Shown: one piece after another, positions 54,501-63,148 of the stretch | Layout of the letters: each line of letters starts with the position of its first letter | How positions within the stretch are numbered: position 1 is the stretch's first letter | Assembly (NCBI GenBank): GCA_964251665.1 | Contig: CAXUKO010000013.1 | Span: 114,071-178,070 of the forward strand | Direction of reading: 5' to 3' | DNA: 64,000 bases | Origin: JBBQLG01 sp964251665 | Lineage (GTDB): Bacteria; Bacteroidota; Bacteroidia; Cytophagales; Spirosomataceae | Position numbers and translations under genes: made by a program | The notes under the pieces: model-generated | What the model was told of the DNA's origin: nothing | The model's database searches: none | What the model saw: the letters and a program-made list of their open reading frames with translations, nothing else

Positions 54501-54613
54501 GACGGTTGCGCATGTGCCCCCGTCAGGAACAGCGTCAGCAGCAATCCGCGACGGACATGACGTAGCACAGGTCGCAGTCGTAGCCACTGAACAGCAAGGG
54601 GTGGAGGTCGCAT
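51596..54613 (-). CDS. Hybrid two-component sensor-regulator (7TM-DISM, kinase, receiver, AraC)
   Basis: The 1005-residue protein has a signal peptide (to about 36), a 7TMR-DISM-like extracellular domain (to about 205), seven membrane helices (about 215-405), a coiled coil (410-470), HisKA with ITHEFRTPL (His482), HATPase (NLLSNAL, DTGIGIA, GTGIGLALV), a receiver with LTDVMIPR (Asp789) and an AraC helix-turn-helix domain in the last 100 residues. Input, phosphotransfer and DNA binding are in one chain. ATG at 54613 is chosen; the upstream GTG lies in a palindrome. The adjacent T9SS/Hcp genes are candidate targets. Confidence 0.95.
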   Translation of the reverse strand: MRPPPLAVQWLRLRPVLRHVRRGLLLTLFLTGAHAQPSPVTFPLTHIPAEGVLLKTNWQFQPGNNPDGASPLLDDRHWATLDPDKDIRELPQLQAGGTGWLRLHLTIGKNLPPLMAYIEQSIASEVYLDGQLLYHFGRFSTNPDRVQAFNPKAAFSLPLRSSAEHLLAIRFACQPGLDYDKKHLSWYAATAQFRLFPASAIPAVPTDTLRAIYFDTLKIGISIILFILHLSLFLAYPAQRTNLYATGLYLLSSITFLARAANSFAHPMRLQMVFYYSSLIDIWVPAMVVLTLYSVFDFRKGWLCWLAIGSIGLKFVPLPADYQWISTLLNFYLPLELIRLSLVASRNRLLGARIVTIGAIFNLGAWLTWSALSALQVSISGHELLYDTLFVVSFLCFPLTLSLRLALEHGWVNRQLRLRLAEVEHLSARNLAQQQERQQLLAEQNERLEQQVAERTREINQQADQLRALDILKSRFVTNITHEFRTPLSLIISPVEKLLRESQFDRPALTLVQRNARRLLRLINQLLDLAKLEGNHMAVSLMQGDITDFIRHSVEGFRRLDEQQDITLTYEVTLPAQAYAFDTDKWETILTNLLSNALTFTPTGGNVTVTATYLWEAKQRVWVQVEVSDTGIGIAPDELPRIFDRFYQADTSSTRAYGGTGIGLALVHELIELQGGTITVESAAGLGTTFRLTMPLHLASTSDGLPKTSWQVPGPTVDQALTGLVLARVGQSPIDRTPTSRLLIVEDNDELREFLVGELTPFYQVLQAPDGEVGWTLAQMELPDMVLTDVMIPRINGYELTRLIKNNPTTDHIAVVMLTAKAAQPSRLDGLQWGADDYLAKPFNVDELRLRLRNLITRQQKLGDYYRQQFALPVALDSGLLKSYAPADSMTGNQNRTDPFLQQIYALLEKHLDDPSVNVDWLATQLAIDRKTLYRKVQSLIQLAPADLIRQYRLRKAVGLLGAGRNVAETADLVGFNTPSHFTIVFKEFYRQTPTEFMAGQTPNS

Positions 54614-54681
54614 TAATGGGTGGATAGCCGCAAAATGACCAGGACCAACGAGAGTATAAGTCACTATAGCGGGTTGAGGCT

Positions 54682-54733
54682 TTTTGAGCACACTAAATCT
54701 AAGTAATATTACTTAGATTTAGTGTGCTCAAAA
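54682..54733. repeat. 52-bp perfect loop-free palindrome
   Basis: Positions 54682-54707 are the exact reverse complement of 54708-54733 (TTTTGAGCACACTAAATCTA continuing to the centre). It is AT-rich and lies upstream of the hybrid sensor start. The 54734-54870 stretch beyond it holds nothing recognisable. Confidence 0.9.
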
Positions 54734-54870
54734 GGTTATGCTTTACTAATTAGTAGTTCGTAGATACACCAGAAGGGCCTGGTTTGGGTTGTTACCACGC
54801 TCGTATGCCCAACCAGTTGACCATAATGCACTGGAAGGATTTGTTGCATTAGTGCATAGATGAAACGCAC

Positions 54871-54901
54871 AAAGCCCGGCCACCTCTCGGCAGCCGGGCT
54901 T
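54871..54901 (-). terminator. Terminator after lpd
   Basis: AAGCCCGGC (54872-54880) pairs with GCCGGGCTT (54893-54901), 22 nt past the lpd stop. T-run on the minus strand is short. Confidence 0.6.
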
Positions 54902-54922
54902 CAGCACTGGCAATGCAAATTA

Positions 54923-56323
54923 TCACATGTTAATGGCCCGGTTATCGGTTGCCGCCAGACAGGCTTCCTTGAACGCTTCCGTATAAGTCGGGTGGGCGTG
55001 CGACATCCGGGAAATGTCCTCCGCCGAGGCTCGGAACTCCATTGCCACGACCGCTTCGGCAATCATGTCGGCAGCCCGGGGACCAATGATGTGAACGCCA
55101 AGGAGCTCGTCGGTTTCTTTACTCGCCAGCACTTTCACCAGACCGTCGATATCCATACTCGCCCGCGCCCGACCGAGTGCTTTGAACGGAAACGAACCCA
55201 TTTTGTAGGCAATGCCTTCCTGCTTGAGTTCTTCCTCTGTATACCCTACAGCCGCAACTTCCGGCCAGGTATATACTACGTTCGGAATCAGTTTGTAATG
55301 AATGTGTGGTTTCTGACCAGTGATGGTTTCAGCAATGAAAACGCCTTCTTCCTCCGCTTTATGGGCCAGCATCGCACCGCGAATTACGTCGCCGAGGGCG
55401 TAGATATGCGGTACTTTGGTCCGCAGGTAATCATCGACTTCAATCTTACCCCGCGAATCCGTACTTAAACCTGCGGCTTCCAGATTCAGGCCATCGGTGT
55501 AGGGTTTCCGACCAACCGAAACTAAGCAATAATCGCCGGTCAGGGTAATGGTTTCCCCTTTTGGGGTGTCAACAGTGACAACCACTTCTTCACCCGTGTT
55601 TTCGACTTTGGTAACCTTGTGGTTGAAATAGAAGTCGGCTCCAAGTTTCTTAACCGCTTTCTGAAGTTCCTTACCCATTGTCTTGTCCATTGTCGGAATC
55701 ATGGCGTCGGCAAACTCCACAAAGGAGACCTTCGCACCCAGTCGGGCGTAGACCGAACCCAGTTCAGCGCCAATCACGCCAGCCCCGATAATGATCAGGT
55801 GCTTCGGGATTTCGGGTAGTTTTAAGGCTTCGGTTGAGGTAATCACACGCGTTTTATCGAGGGGCATCGACGGAAACGACATGGGTTTTGAGCCGGTAGC
55901 GATAATAATGTTCTTGCCGGTGATGGTCTGCTCGGTGCCGTCGGCAGCCGTAATCTTTACCGTATTGGCATCAACAAATGATCCAACGCCGTGGAGTTCA
56001 TCGATCTTGTTTTTCTTCATCAGAAAGGCAATGCCCTTCGTGGTCTGATCGACAACTTCCTGTTTCCGGCCAATCATCTGCGGCAGATCAACGGCCAGTT
56101 GTTCCAGTTTAATGCCGTGTTCAGCAAAGGTGTGGGTTGCGTTGTAATAGTGCTCTGAAGAGTCGAGCAGGGCTTTCGATGGAATACAGCCCACATTCAG
56201 GCAGGTGCCACCTAAGGCCGCATATTTTTCGATAATGGCCGTTTTGAGGCCTAACTGGGCACAACGGATAGCGCCTGTGTAGCCGCCCGGTCCTGACCCA
56301 ATTACAATGACGTCGTATTGCAT
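54923..56323 (-). CDS. lpdA: Dihydrolipoyl dehydrogenase (E3)
   Basis: The 466-residue flavoprotein reoxidises the lipoyl groups of 2-oxoacid dehydrogenase complexes, passing electrons to NAD+. FAD-binding GSGPGGYTGAIR is at 9-20; the redox disulfide is Cys41/Cys46 in GGTCLNVGCIPSK; NAD-binding GAGVIGAELGSVYARLG lies near 182; and the His-Glu pair is in SHAHPTYTEA near the C-terminus. Length is typical. It follows sucA and sucB on the same strand, so this copy probably serves the 2-oxoglutarate dehydrogenase complex, with sharing by other complexes possible. Confidence 0.96.
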   Translation of the reverse strand: MQYDVIVIGSGPGGYTGAIRCAQLGLKTAIIEKYAALGGTCLNVGCIPSKALLDSSEHYYNATHTFAEHGIKLEQLAVDLPQMIGRKQEVVDQTTKGIAFLMKKNKIDELHGVGSFVDANTVKITAADGTEQTITGKNIIIATGSKPMSFPSMPLDKTRVITSTEALKLPEIPKHLIIIGAGVIGAELGSVYARLGAKVSFVEFADAMIPTMDKTMGKELQKAVKKLGADFYFNHKVTKVENTGEEVVVTVDTPKGETITLTGDYCLVSVGRKPYTDGLNLEAAGLSTDSRGKIEVDDYLRTKVPHIYALGDVIRGAMLAHKAEEEGVFIAETITGQKPHIHYKLIPNVVYTWPEVAAVGYTEEELKQEGIAYKMGSFPFKALGRARASMDIDGLVKVLASKETDELLGVHIIGPRAADMIAEAVVAMEFRASAEDISRMSHAHPTYTEAFKEACLAATDNRAINM

Positions 56324-56435
56324 AGGTTTGAAGTTACTCGTTTACTGTGATTCTTTGGGACGTTTGAAAACAGCGGCCCAACCGGCTGTAGTATCATGTT
56401 ATAATTAAAACACGGTTAGGACTGGTAAAAGTCCA

Positions 56436-56478
56436 TAAAAAACCGAAAGGCCACGAAACGCTTCGTGGCCTTTCGGTG
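56436..56478 (-). terminator. Rho-independent terminator after sucB
   Basis: ACCGAAAGGCCACGAA (56442-56457) and its exact complement (56462-56477) flank a 4-nt loop, with an A-run on the plus strand (T-run on the minus strand) at the left. It ends transcription 13 nt after sucB. Confidence 0.9.
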
Positions 56479-56490
56479 TGTCCGAATCAG

Positions 56491-58125
56491 TTATACATCC
56501 AGCAGAATCCGGGCGGGGTCTTCGAGCAGTTGCTTCACCCGAACGAGGAAACTAACCGACTCTTTGCCGTCGATAATGCGGTGATCATAGCTGAGAGCAA
56601 CGTACATGATCGGCCGGACAACGATCTCGCCGTTCACCACGACAGCCCGCTCGACAATGTTATGCATCCCCAAAATGGCCGACTGTGGCGCGTTGATAAT
56701 CGGCGTCGACAGCATCGAGCCGAAAATACCGCCATTAGTGATCGTGAACGTACCACCGGTCATCTGGTCGATGGTCAGTTTGTTTTCCCGAGCCAGGCCA
56801 GCTAGGCGGATAATCTCTTTTTCGATCTGCGGAAAGCTCATTTTATCGGCATCCCGAATGACCGGCACAACCAGGCCGCGCTCCGACGAGACGGCAATCG
56901 AGACATCACAGAAGTCATTGAAAATGATGGTATCTCCGTCGATCTGAGCATTAACTGCCGGGAATTCACGCAGAGCAATACAAACCGCCTTGGTGAAGAA
57001 CGACATGAAGCCCAGTCCAACCGAATATTTCTCCTTGAACTTGTCTTTGTATTTAGACCGCATGTCCATAACCGGCTTCATATCGACCTCGTTGAAGGTC
57101 GTCAGCATTGCCGTTTCATTTTTTACGGCTACTAACCGGCGGGCAATAGTCCGGCGGAGCGACGTCATTTTCTCACGACGCTGACCACGATCACCACCTG
57201 ACACGACCGGGGCTGGAGCCGCAGCCGGTTTAGGATTGGCCGCAACTGGTGCCGGAGCCGACGGGGCTGGCTGGGGCGTGGAAGCTGACTGTGCTTTCAC
57301 GGCATCGTCTTTTGTGATGCGTCCCTCGATACCGGTGCCCTGCACCTGAGCCGCTTCTACACCTTTTTCGGCCAGAATCTTGGCCGCTGCGGGTGATGGC
57401 AGATGAGCCGCGTAGCCATTCTGCTGACCATTTGTCGCTTCAACTGGCTGAGGAGTAGGTTGCGCCGGAGTTGGAGCCGGTTGGGAAGCCGACTGACCGG
57501 CAGCGGCACCCACTTCAATTTTTGCGATCACCGCGCCAATGGGCAGGGTTTCGCCCGCCTGTGCCACAATCCGAAGGATACCGGCGGCTTCGGCTGGTAA
57601 CTCAAACGTGGCTTTGTCGGATTCCAGTTCGCACAGCACTTCGTCCAGCGCGACGGAATCGCCGTCTTTCTTGCTCCAGGCCGCAATGGTAACTTCGGTT
57701 ACGGACTCGCCTACGGCCGGTACTTTCATCTCAATCACCGACGTAGCTGCCGCTGGTGTTGGTGCCGATGCGGGTTCTGCCACGGGTTGCATTACAAAAT
57801 TAGTTTCGGGCTGGGCTGGTGCAGGCTGCGCTTCAGCTTTAGGGGCTTCCGCCGGTACAGCCGCTGGAACCGGACCGGACGAACCCGCTTCTCCGGCACC
57901 GATGGAGCAGATTGATGCGCCAATGGGAAGCACGTCGCCTTCCTGCGCCAGAATGTGCAGTACCCCGTCGGCTTCGGCGGTTAGCTCGAACGTGGCTTTG
58001 TCGGAATCGAGACCGCACAGCACCTCATCCATCTTCACGACGTCACCTTCTTTTTTGTACCACGGCCCGACAGTTACTTCGGTAATGGATTCTCCCACGG
58101 GGGGCACTTTCATGTCAACAGCCAT
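56491..58125 (-). CDS. sucB: 2-oxoglutarate dehydrogenase E2, dihydrolipoyllysine succinyltransferase
   Basis: The 544-residue protein is the core E2 subunit transferring succinyl groups to CoA. Two lipoyl domains are seen, with Lys43 and Lys171 in SDKATFEL sequences, joined by Ala/Pro-rich linkers. A peripheral-subunit-binding domain (PSPAAAKILAEKG, about 243-280) and the catalytic domain with the DHRIIDG active site near the C-terminus follow. Two lipoyl domains is unusual for an OGDH E2, which often has one. It lies between sucA and lpd. Confidence 0.95.
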   Translation of the reverse strand: MAVDMKVPPVGESITEVTVGPWYKKEGDVVKMDEVLCGLDSDKATFELTAEADGVLHILAQEGDVLPIGASICSIGAGEAGSSGPVPAAVPAEAPKAEAQPAPAQPETNFVMQPVAEPASAPTPAAATSVIEMKVPAVGESVTEVTIAAWSKKDGDSVALDEVLCELESDKATFELPAEAAGILRIVAQAGETLPIGAVIAKIEVGAAAGQSASQPAPTPAQPTPQPVEATNGQQNGYAAHLPSPAAAKILAEKGVEAAQVQGTGIEGRITKDDAVKAQSASTPQPAPSAPAPVAANPKPAAAPAPVVSGGDRGQRREKMTSLRRTIARRLVAVKNETAMLTTFNEVDMKPVMDMRSKYKDKFKEKYSVGLGFMSFFTKAVCIALREFPAVNAQIDGDTIIFNDFCDVSIAVSSERGLVVPVIRDADKMSFPQIEKEIIRLAGLARENKLTIDQMTGGTFTITNGGIFGSMLSTPIINAPQSAILGMHNIVERAVVVNGEIVVRPIMYVALSYDHRIIDGKESVSFLVRVKQLLEDPARILLDV

Positions 58126-58139
58126 AATGTAGTTGGTAA

Positions 58140-58209
58140 GTCAGTAAGTTGGTAAGTGCCTGCGCCCAGGTTAGCAAGATAGTAAGCAGGTACTTACCAA
58201 CTTACCAAC
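58140..58209. repeat. Inverted repeat between sucA and sucB
   Basis: TAAGTTGGTAAGTGCCTGC-like sequence in 58140-58163 pairs imperfectly with 58186-58209 (GCAGGTACTTACCAACTTAC). The short unit GTTGGTAAGT is also tandemly repeated within the left arm. It occupies the whole 109-nt sucA-sucB spacer. Confidence 0.6.
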
Positions 58210-58234
58210 TTAGGCGCAGCCGCTTGCCGACTGT

Positions 58235-61024
58235 TTATTCAAATGATTTTGCAACGATCTCTGCCTGCTCCTTGCCGTGAATTTTGGCGTAGCCGGTGGC
58301 CGGTGACGCACTCGCTTCACGCGAAACAACCCGCGAGGCTTCGGGGAACAGCCGGAGGATGTAGCTCCAGTACCCCATGTTTTCGGGCTCTTCCTGTACC
58401 CAGACAATTTCCGCCTTTTTATAGGGAGCCAGTGCTGCCTGCAACTGCTTTTTGGGCAGGGGATGCAATTGCTCGACCCGCACAATGGCCACGTCGGTGC
58501 GTTGATCGGCCTGTTGCTTTTCCAGGAGGTCGTAATATATTTTTCCCGTGCACAACAACACACGCTTTACCTTTTTAGCATCGGCATAACCATCGGCGAT
58601 TACCTCACGGAAGCCACCCTGAGTAAGGTCTTCCAGGGGCGAAACACACTGGGCATTACGCAACAGCGACTTGGGCGACATAATGACCAGCGGCTTGCGG
58701 AACTCCCAGGCCAGCTGCCGACGCATAACGTGGAACAGGTTGGCCGGGGTCGTGATGTTCGCCACAACCATGTTTTCTTCGGCGCACAATTGCAGGTAGC
58801 GTTCAGGTCGGGCATTCGAGTGCTCGGGTCCCTGACCTTCGTAGCCGTGCGGGAGTAACATAACCAATCCGTTCTGGATACCCCACTTCGACTCGGCAGC
58901 GGCAATGAACTGGTCAATCATGACCTGAGCGCCATTTGCGAAGTCCCCGAACTGAGCCTCCCATATTACTAAAGCGTTGGGATTAGCCATGGCATAACCG
59001 AACTCGAAGCCCAGTACGCCGTATTCCGACAACAGCGAGTTATACGCCCGGAACGTCTGCTGATCAGCCTGAATGTGGTTCAGACTGTTATAGGTCTCGT
59101 TCGTTTCGGAATCGTGCAGAACGGCGTGGCGGTGCGAAAACGTACCGCGTTGCACATCTTGGCCACTCAACCGAACGAGTTTGTCTTCCACTAAAAGCGA
59201 GCCATAAGCCAGCAGCTCCGCTGTGCCCCAGTTAACGGTTTTAAGTTCAGTTAACATGGCCTGCCGGTCCCGAAGCAACTTATCAATCTGCTTCAACGGC
59301 TTGAAGCCTTCAGGAATCGTTACCAGGGCTTTACCAACAGTCTGCAGCGTTTCCATCGAAACACCGGTGTCGGGTGACTTGTCGAAGTCTTCGGGCGTAC
59401 TGAACCGCAGGGCAGCCCAGTCCTGATCGAGCCGAAGCGGCTTGTACGGGATTTCCGCTTTCTGTTTTACGCGGTCCAGCCGGTCCTGTAGGGTCCGCTT
59501 GAATTCAATATCCATGTTGGTCGCCAACTGCGCATCAACATCGCCCCGTTCAATGAGCAGTTTGTTGTATACCTCGCGCGGGTTTGGCTGCCGGTCGATG
59601 ACCGAATACATGGTTGGCTGGGTGAACTTCGGTTCGTCGGCCTCATTATGACCATAGCGCCGGTAGCAAACCATGTCGATAAACACGTCACGCTTGAACT
59701 TCTCACGAAATTCAACGGCCAGTTTAGCGCAGAAAATTACCGCTTCCGGGTCGTCGCCATTCACGTGAAAAATCGGCGCATCAATGATTTTGGCCACGTC
59801 CGAGCAGTAAATCGATGAACGGGCGTCGTTGAAATCCGTCGTGAAACCAATTTGGTTGTTAATCACGAAGTGCAGGGTACCGCCGGTCTGATAGCCGGGC
59901 AGTTTAGCCATCTGCGTCACTTCGTACACGATACCCTGTCCGGCCACGGCAGCATCGCCGTGAATCAGAATAGGCAGAATCTTGTCGAAGTTGCCTTCGT
60001 ATTCCGAGTCGACCTGCGCCCGAACGAAGCCTTCTACCACCGGGTTAACGGCTTCGAGGTGCGAGGGGTTAGGGGCCAGTTTTACACTGATTTCCTTTCC
60101 CGATGGCGTCTTGGTCTGACTGGTGTAGCCGAGGTGATATTTTACGTCGCCGTCGCCATGTACCTGCTCCGGCACATTACCCTCAAAGCCATCGAAAATG
60201 CTTTCGTAGGATTTGCCGAGCGTGTTGGCCAGCACATTCAGACGACCCCGGTGTGCCATACCGATCATCACTTCTTCAACGCCCAGGTCGGCCGCTGTAT
60301 TGATGATCATGTCTAGGGCGGGGATGGTTGTTTCGCCCCCTTCGAGCGAGAAGCGTTTCTGACCGAGGTATTTAGTGCCGAGGAAACTCTCGAAAACCGT
60401 GGCTTCGTTAAGCTTCTCCAGAATGCGTTTTTTCTCATCGAGCGTGGGCGTAAAGACCAGCGCTTCCTTTTCTATTTTGTTGCGGAGCCAGTTTTTAACA
60501 TCGATCTCCCGGATATACATATACTCGAAACCAATATGGCCCGTGTAAATCTTATGGAGTGAGTCGATGATTTTGCGTAACGATACCGACCCAACGCCCA
60601 GTAGGTTGCCGGCGTCGAAAACGGTGTCTAAATCAGCATCAGAGAGTGCATAGTCGGCCAGATCGAGCCGGGGATTTCGGTTTTTGCGCGTACCAATCGG
60701 GTTGGTTGTCGACAGCAGGTGCCCCCGCGACCGGTAGGCTTTGATCAGACTGGCGACCGAAACTTCTTTCTCCGCGTGTTTGGCGTCTATGATACGCCCT
60801 GAACCCTCAGCCTGAACCGTGGCTTTGCCGTTGGTCGCTGCGGGTGCCGACTTGCCGTTGGTGGCCTTACCGTTGGTGAATTCTCCGTATTGCTGGGAAA
60901 ACTCAAATCCTTTAAAAAATTGCTGCCAACTTTCGTCTACCGAAGCCGGGTCCTGTTGGTAGGCCCGATAGAGTTGATCAACGTAAACGGCATCAGAATT
61001 AGCTATATACGAATAATTATCCAT
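58235..61024 (-). CDS. sucA: 2-oxoglutarate dehydrogenase E1
   Basis: The 929-residue thiamine-diphosphate enzyme decarboxylates 2-oxoglutarate and passes succinyl to the E2 lipoyl arm. The N-terminal part has YVDQLYRAYQQDPASVDESW. The core includes GMAHRGRLNVLANTLGK near 265, HGDAAVAGQG near 370, FVINNQIGFTTDFNDARSS near 395-413, and EAQFGDFANGAQVMIDQF near 690-707. ATG at 61024 is chosen since this is where the family begins; a further in-frame stretch upstream is not conserved. A TACCTTTG -7 element lies 30 nt upstream. First of three genes for the OGDH complex. Confidence 0.96.
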   Translation of the reverse strand: MDNYSYIANSDAVYVDQLYRAYQQDPASVDESWQQFFKGFEFSQQYGEFTNGKATNGKSAPAATNGKATVQAEGSGRIIDAKHAEKEVSVASLIKAYRSRGHLLSTTNPIGTRKNRNPRLDLADYALSDADLDTVFDAGNLLGVGSVSLRKIIDSLHKIYTGHIGFEYMYIREIDVKNWLRNKIEKEALVFTPTLDEKKRILEKLNEATVFESFLGTKYLGQKRFSLEGGETTIPALDMIINTAADLGVEEVMIGMAHRGRLNVLANTLGKSYESIFDGFEGNVPEQVHGDGDVKYHLGYTSQTKTPSGKEISVKLAPNPSHLEAVNPVVEGFVRAQVDSEYEGNFDKILPILIHGDAAVAGQGIVYEVTQMAKLPGYQTGGTLHFVINNQIGFTTDFNDARSSIYCSDVAKIIDAPIFHVNGDDPEAVIFCAKLAVEFREKFKRDVFIDMVCYRRYGHNEADEPKFTQPTMYSVIDRQPNPREVYNKLLIERGDVDAQLATNMDIEFKRTLQDRLDRVKQKAEIPYKPLRLDQDWAALRFSTPEDFDKSPDTGVSMETLQTVGKALVTIPEGFKPLKQIDKLLRDRQAMLTELKTVNWGTAELLAYGSLLVEDKLVRLSGQDVQRGTFSHRHAVLHDSETNETYNSLNHIQADQQTFRAYNSLLSEYGVLGFEFGYAMANPNALVIWEAQFGDFANGAQVMIDQFIAAAESKWGIQNGLVMLLPHGYEGQGPEHSNARPERYLQLCAEENMVVANITTPANLFHVMRRQLAWEFRKPLVIMSPKSLLRNAQCVSPLEDLTQGGFREVIADGYADAKKVKRVLLCTGKIYYDLLEKQQADQRTDVAIVRVEQLHPLPKKQLQAALAPYKKAEIVWVQEEPENMGYWSYILRLFPEASRVVSREASASPATGYAKIHGKEQAEIVAKSFE

Positions 61025-61053
61025 GCAGAAATTGCGTCGCGTGCTTTGACCGG

Positions 61054-61061
61054 CAAAGGTA
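61054..61061 (-). promoter_or_regulatory. -7 element of sucA promoter
   Basis: TACCTTTG on the minus strand matches TAnnTTTG and lies 30 nt upstream of the sucA ATG. The -33 TTG is not clear. Confidence 0.55.
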
Positions 61062-61230
61062 AAGTAAAGCCTGTAAACTGGGCCGAAAAAAAGCCGGTTT
61101 TTATCCTGTAACCAAACAGGGTACGCGCTATTTATGTACAAACGAAATCCGTGCCGTTTTGGTTGGTCTTGCCCAACCGGCGGAACTGTCTGGTCAACAC
61201 GGGCCAAAGCTAGTAGAAAACTTCTCTGGT

Positions 61231-61905
61231 TCAGGACCGGAAGGCACCATCGATCATGTCATTTTTAAACGCGTAGGCTACCATACCGGCTGTATTTTTA
61301 GTGCCGGTTTTTTCCAGAATCCGCAGCCGGTGCCCTTCGACTGTGCGGGGGCTAAGGAAGATTTTTTCGGAGATCTCGGCCGTAGACATGCCTTCGCAGA
61401 TGAGTTTGAGCACTTCTTTCTCGCGTTCCGAGAGGAGAATCTTGCTGTTGTAGAGCGTCGGCTGTTTTACGATGGTGGCCTTGTTGGTCATCTTGCGCAG
61501 CATGGCCCGCGAAACAAATTCGGTCAGGTAAACACCTTCATCGAGCACTTTCCGAATGGCTTTTTCGACCTCCGTGGTATCGGCATCTTTTAGCAAATAC
61601 CCGCTCACGCCCTTTTCGAGCAGGTGCAGCACCATGCGATCTTCATCGTGCATGGTGAGCACGATAATCTTGATCAGCGGGAAATTATCGCGGAGGTAGT
61701 CGGCGGTGGCCGGACCGTCCATCACCGGCATCTGCAAATCGAGCAGTACCACATCGGGCATCCGGCGCGGCAGTTTGTCGATAAACTCCTGTCCATTGGC
61801 GGCTTCGAGCACCAGCTCGAAATCGTGCACCTGCCGCAGCATGGTGGCTAACCCCTGCCGGAAAAGGGTGTGGTCGTCGACCAGGGCCAGTTTAATTTTA
61901 CTCAT
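61231..61905 (-). CDS. NarL/LuxR-type response regulator
   Basis: The 224-residue protein has a receiver domain with Asp10/Asp11, phosphoacceptor Asp56 in VVLLDLQMPVMDG, and a C-terminal LuxR-type HTH (LSEREKEVLKLICEG, SPRTVEGHRLRILEK). It is paired with the upstream sensor kinase gene (12 nt spacing), the classic NarL-type arrangement. The target genes are unknown; sucA follows 206 nt downstream on the same strand, so it could be a target. Confidence 0.95.
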   Translation of the reverse strand: MSKIKLALVDDHTLFRQGLATMLRQVHDFELVLEAANGQEFIDKLPRRMPDVVLLDLQMPVMDGPATADYLRDNFPLIKIIVLTMHDEDRMVLHLLEKGVSGYLLKDADTTEVEKAIRKVLDEGVYLTEFVSRAMLRKMTNKATIVKQPTLYNSKILLSEREKEVLKLICEGMSTAEISEKIFLSPRTVEGHRLRILEKTGTKNTAGMVAYAFKNDMIDGAFRS

Positions 61906-61917
61906 ATCAGATAGGGG

Positions 61918-62763
61918 TTAGATCGGTTCACGCCGGGAGAGGCCGGGATGGGGCCATGCCGGTTCGGGTAAGGTAGCGGGGTGCTGCAACGGGACCTGTA
62001 CATGAATGCGCGACCCCCGGCCGGGCGACACATCGAAAATAATTTGCCCGTGCAAGACGCTCAATCGGCTTTCGATATTGCGGAGGCCGAGTCCGCCGAC
62101 CCGGTCGTGCATAACCCGGTCAAGATCGAAGCCCTGCCCATCGTCGACGGCCGACAGCCGTACCTGTTCGTCGGTACAGACAATCTTTATCTGAATTCGG
62201 TGGGCGCGGGCATGCTTAATGGCATTATTGATTAGCTCCTGGGCAATGCGGTAAAGCATCAGTTCGATGCCAGGCGTGAGTTTTTCGAGGGTTTCGGGGC
62301 AGTCGAGTGTAATCGCCAGTTCGCCGTCTGCCGTTCGTTCGATGAGTTCTTCAAGGGCGGGCAGCAGACCGAAGCGTTCCAGGGTGGTGGGCACCAAGTT
62401 ACGGCTGATCCGGCGTACGTTCGTCATCGTTTCATCGAGCATGGAACGGGTTTTCTGCACCAGCATAGCCACCTGCGCGGGGCCGATCTGACGGTTGTCG
62501 GCCAGTTGCCGTTCGAGTTGATTAAGGCTGATTTTGGTGACGGAGAGCATGGTTCCAATATCGTCGTGCAGATCGCTGGCTAAGCGTCGCCGTTCTTCTT
62601 CCTGCCCGCTAAAAGTCGCTTCCATAAGTTTACGGCGGTATTCGGCCTGCATTCGGCCGATGGACAACTGCTGTTCTGCCTGTCGGCGCTGGTAATAGGA
62701 GACAAAGCTGGTGATAAACATCGCCAGAACCAGCATAACAATTGAACCGACCGTAATTAACAT
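61918..62763 (-). CDS. Sensor histidine kinase, HisKA_3/LiaS-NarX type
   Basis: The 281-residue kinase has one N-terminal membrane helix (about 3-21), a short coiled linker, the HisKA_3 dimerisation box LASDLHDDIGTML with His66, and a HATPase domain (QELINNAIKHARAH near 180, VDDGQGFD, GGLGLRNIESRL). It has no separate periplasmic sensor domain, so it may sense membrane or cytoplasmic cues. The upstream 62764-63148 spacer holds no gene. Confidence 0.95.
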   Translation of the reverse strand: MLITVGSIVMLVLAMFITSFVSYYQRRQAEQQLSIGRMQAEYRRKLMEATFSGQEEERRRLASDLHDDIGTMLSVTKISLNQLERQLADNRQIGPAQVAMLVQKTRSMLDETMTNVRRISRNLVPTTLERFGLLPALEELIERTADGELAITLDCPETLEKLTPGIELMLYRIAQELINNAIKHARAHRIQIKIVCTDEQVRLSAVDDGQGFDLDRVMHDRVGGLGLRNIESRLSVLHGQIIFDVSPGRGSRIHVQVPLQHPATLPEPAWPHPGLSRREPI

Positions 62764-63148
62764 ACCTCCTCCGATTCGCTGATGAGTCGGCTACCGTAGC
62801 CCGATGCCGGGTAAAAGTGCAGAATCCTGTCCTGAAAGTCAAATGGATAGTGAATCCTTTGAGGTAACGGGTGGAGTACGCCGGGCTGAGTAAGCAACTG
62901 TCTGCCAGTTGTTTCTGACTACGGGGAGGGCGATCCTGTTACATTCTGGTCGCGCCAAAGGCTGACGACAACTTTGCATCAGGCTGGTTTTTGGGTGGAG
63001 CCGTTTGTGGGCCTGGCCGGGTGCCGTTTCTCGGGGAAAGCAGGCTGGTGAAAGCGTCGCTGCGGCTGTGAACCGTTGAAAATTCTTCGTTCCCTTCCAA
63101 CCCTGTTGTCACCAACGGGGTCTTGTGGTTATAAGCAGGAAGGAGACG
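62764..63148. other. Gap between sensor kinase gene and lipoprotein pair
   Basis: No credible gene in either strand. The only visible signals are an approximate CAACTTTG (62969-62976) and an AGGAAGGAG Shine-Dalgarno-like stretch just before the ATG at 63149. Confidence 0.5.

Noticed and set aside
54614..54691. GTG start of the hybrid sensor at 54691
   Set aside because: It falls within the 52-bp palindrome and extends past the natural signal peptide start at 54613.
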